Assembly (NCBI RefSeq): GCF_030270605.1
Contig: NZ_BSYJ01000001.1
Span: 620,001-684,000 of the forward strand
Direction of reading: 5' to 3'
Length of the DNA stretch: 64,000 nucleotides
DNA from: Biformimicrobium ophioploci
GTDB lineage: Bacteria; Pseudomonadota; Gammaproteobacteria; Pseudomonadales; Cellvibrionaceae
Position numbers and translations under genes: made by a program. This document shows positions 63,005-64,000 of this stretch, piece after piece (position 1 is the stretch's first letter; every line of letters starts with the position of its first letter). Under the pieces are notes generated by a model. That model did no database searches. It was not told the DNA's origin and worked only from the letters and a program-made list of their open reading frames with translations.

Positions 63005-64000
63005 TATATTCTTCCATCAGTTGTGGGCAGCTGTGCATACACTTCAAAGCCACCGTCATCGCGTGTCCCGGCACGCAGGTGGCCGCCGAGCAGTTCAGCG
63101 CGTTCACGCATGCCTGCAATGCCATGGCCGCCGGGTTGCGCAGCACCAGTCTTTTCTTCTACTGATGCAACACGGGCGGACTGTTTACCGGAAACCCGTC
63201 CATCATCGCGCACGCATATTTCAAGATAACCGGGCTCTGCGCTTACGCGTACCTGCACGCTCGCATCGGCACCGACGTGTTTGATGACGTTGGTCAGTGA
63301 CTCCTGCACGATCCGGTAGGCGGCCAGGCCGACCCGGGTTGGCACCTGCCCGAATTCGCCGTGGCTAGCAAAATCGACCTTGGGCAGCACCTGCCGGACC
63401 TGCTCGATCAGCGCGGGCAGGTCATTGAGATCCGGTTGCGGGGTCAGTGCGGCCGTATCGCTGGCGGGGCGCAGTACGCCGAGCAGGTGGCGCATCTCCG
63501 TCATGGCTTGGCGGCCCGCGGCCTCCACTGCCTCCATGGCCTCGCTGGCGGCCTCCGGGTTGTTGCGGCTGATCGCCCTGGCGGCGCCAGCTTGCACTGT
63601 CATCAGGCTCACCTGGTGCGCCACCACGTCGTGCATCTCGCGTGCGATGCGGGTGCGCTCTGCGGCCACGGCCCTTTCCGCCTCGGCATTGCGCTCGCGC
63701 TCCAGATATTCCGTTCTCTCTTCCAGCAGGCGCAGATACTCACCGCGAAAGCGCAGGCGGCGGCCGATATACCACAGGGCCCAGGTCAGCATGATCACCA
63801 CGGTACCCGCGGCCGTGGGCTGCAGCAGGACGCGCTGATCAAACACGGCAAAAACCAGTGCCGCCAGCACCCCGATAAAGCTGGCGCGGGTATTGGCCTC
63901 GTAGCGGCCAAGGCTATATAGCGATACTGCCAGGGCCACGATGCCATTCGCCGGCAAACCCAGCTCCAGCATCAGGGTGGCGCCGAGCACCACCGCGTGT
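63004..64000 (-). CDS. DesK/NarL-type sensor histidine kinase, 5' end outside the window
   Basis: At least 329 residues; the frame is still open at base 64000, so the N-terminus is missing. Remaining part: membrane segments (several, to about residue 80), a coiled coil, then HisKA_3 with the phospho-acceptor His in RIAREMHDVVAHQVSLM, and a HATPase domain with the N-box RIVQESLTNVIKHVG and the later GGHGIAGMRERAELLGG. The G1 region DDGRVSGKQ is atypical but the G2 motif is fine. Cognate to the next gene. Signal unknown. Confidence 0.92.
   Translation of the reverse strand, partial: HAVVLGATLMLELGLPANGIVALAVSLYSLGRYEANTRASFIGVLAALVFAVFDQRVLLQPTAAGTVVIMLTWALWYIGRRLRFRGEYLRLLEERTEYLERERNAEAERAVAAERTRIAREMHDVVAHQVSLMTVQAGAARAISRNNPEAASEAMEAVEAAGRQAMTEMRHLLGVLRPASDTAALTPQPDLNDLPALIEQVRQVLPKVDFASHGEFGQVPTRVGLAAYRIVQESLTNVIKHVGADASVQVRVSAEPGYLEICVRDDGRVSGKQSARVASVEEKTGAAQPGGHGIAGMRERAELLGGHLRAGTRDDGGFEVYAQLPTTDGRI

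Overview
The window is most likely chromosomal DNA of a marine gammaproteobacterium, probably Cellvibrionales and possibly Microbulbifer-like. This is inferred from GC-rich genes, nickel superoxide dismutase, large secreted peptidases, TonB receptors, a GlyGly-CTERM tail, and E. coli-like synteny around secB and gpmI. No rRNA or marker that fixes the genus is present.

Layout. 1-4500: the 3' part of a prolyl oligopeptidase, a tiny membrane ORF, tag, a transglutaminase-like TPR lipoprotein and a GGDEF cyclase. 4600-7500: three clusters of a GGGGTCAGAG...CTCTGACCCC palindrome bracket a sodN-sodX pair and a frameshifted lipoprotein gene. 7500-19800: typA, a DUF3604 protein, a TonB receptor and a 1768-aa subtilase with a GlyGly-CTERM tail. 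20000-23200: an overlapping four-gene operon (MipA/OmpV-like porin, DUF3019 protein, response regulator, sensor kinase). 23200-29900: thiI, then the nitrogen module glnA - DUF4124 gene - ntrB - ntrC, with a strong sigma-54 promoter and NtrC-type palindromes. 29900-41400: thioesterase, peroxiredoxin, M49-like lipoprotein, the secB/grxC/rhodanese operon opposite gpmI-envC-ctpA, an MBL hydrolase, an amidohydrolase remnant and a DUF418 protein. 41400-44400: hisB-hisH-hisA-hisF. 44500-50800: a ZnuD-like TonB receptor with His/Glu-rich loops and a small His/Cys protein, then asmA-like, mutY and yggX.

50800-61850 is the accessory region. A tRNA-Phe gene is followed by a hairpin-rich element, about 900 bases without a clear gene, and then an AT-rich defence island. 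Four co-directional, touching or overlapping genes encode a MORC/MutL-like GHKL ATPase, a Z1-domain SF2-type ATPase, a DUF4420 PD-(D/E)XK nuclease and an AIPR protein. The AIPR gene runs tail to tail into a C5 cytosine methyltransferase gene, and a Vsr-like nuclease gene diverges from that. This looks like a complete, unconventional restriction-modification-like antiphage system. Related neighbourhoods have been predicted computationally (Iyer, Abhiman and Aravind 2008, on MutL/MORC ATPases in R-M systems), but I cannot name an experimentally defined system for this exact gene set.

After the island the GC-rich chromosome resumes with a small membrane protein and a NarL/DesK-type two-component pair that runs off the right edge. 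All functions are read from motifs and remembered family features; no database search was possible.
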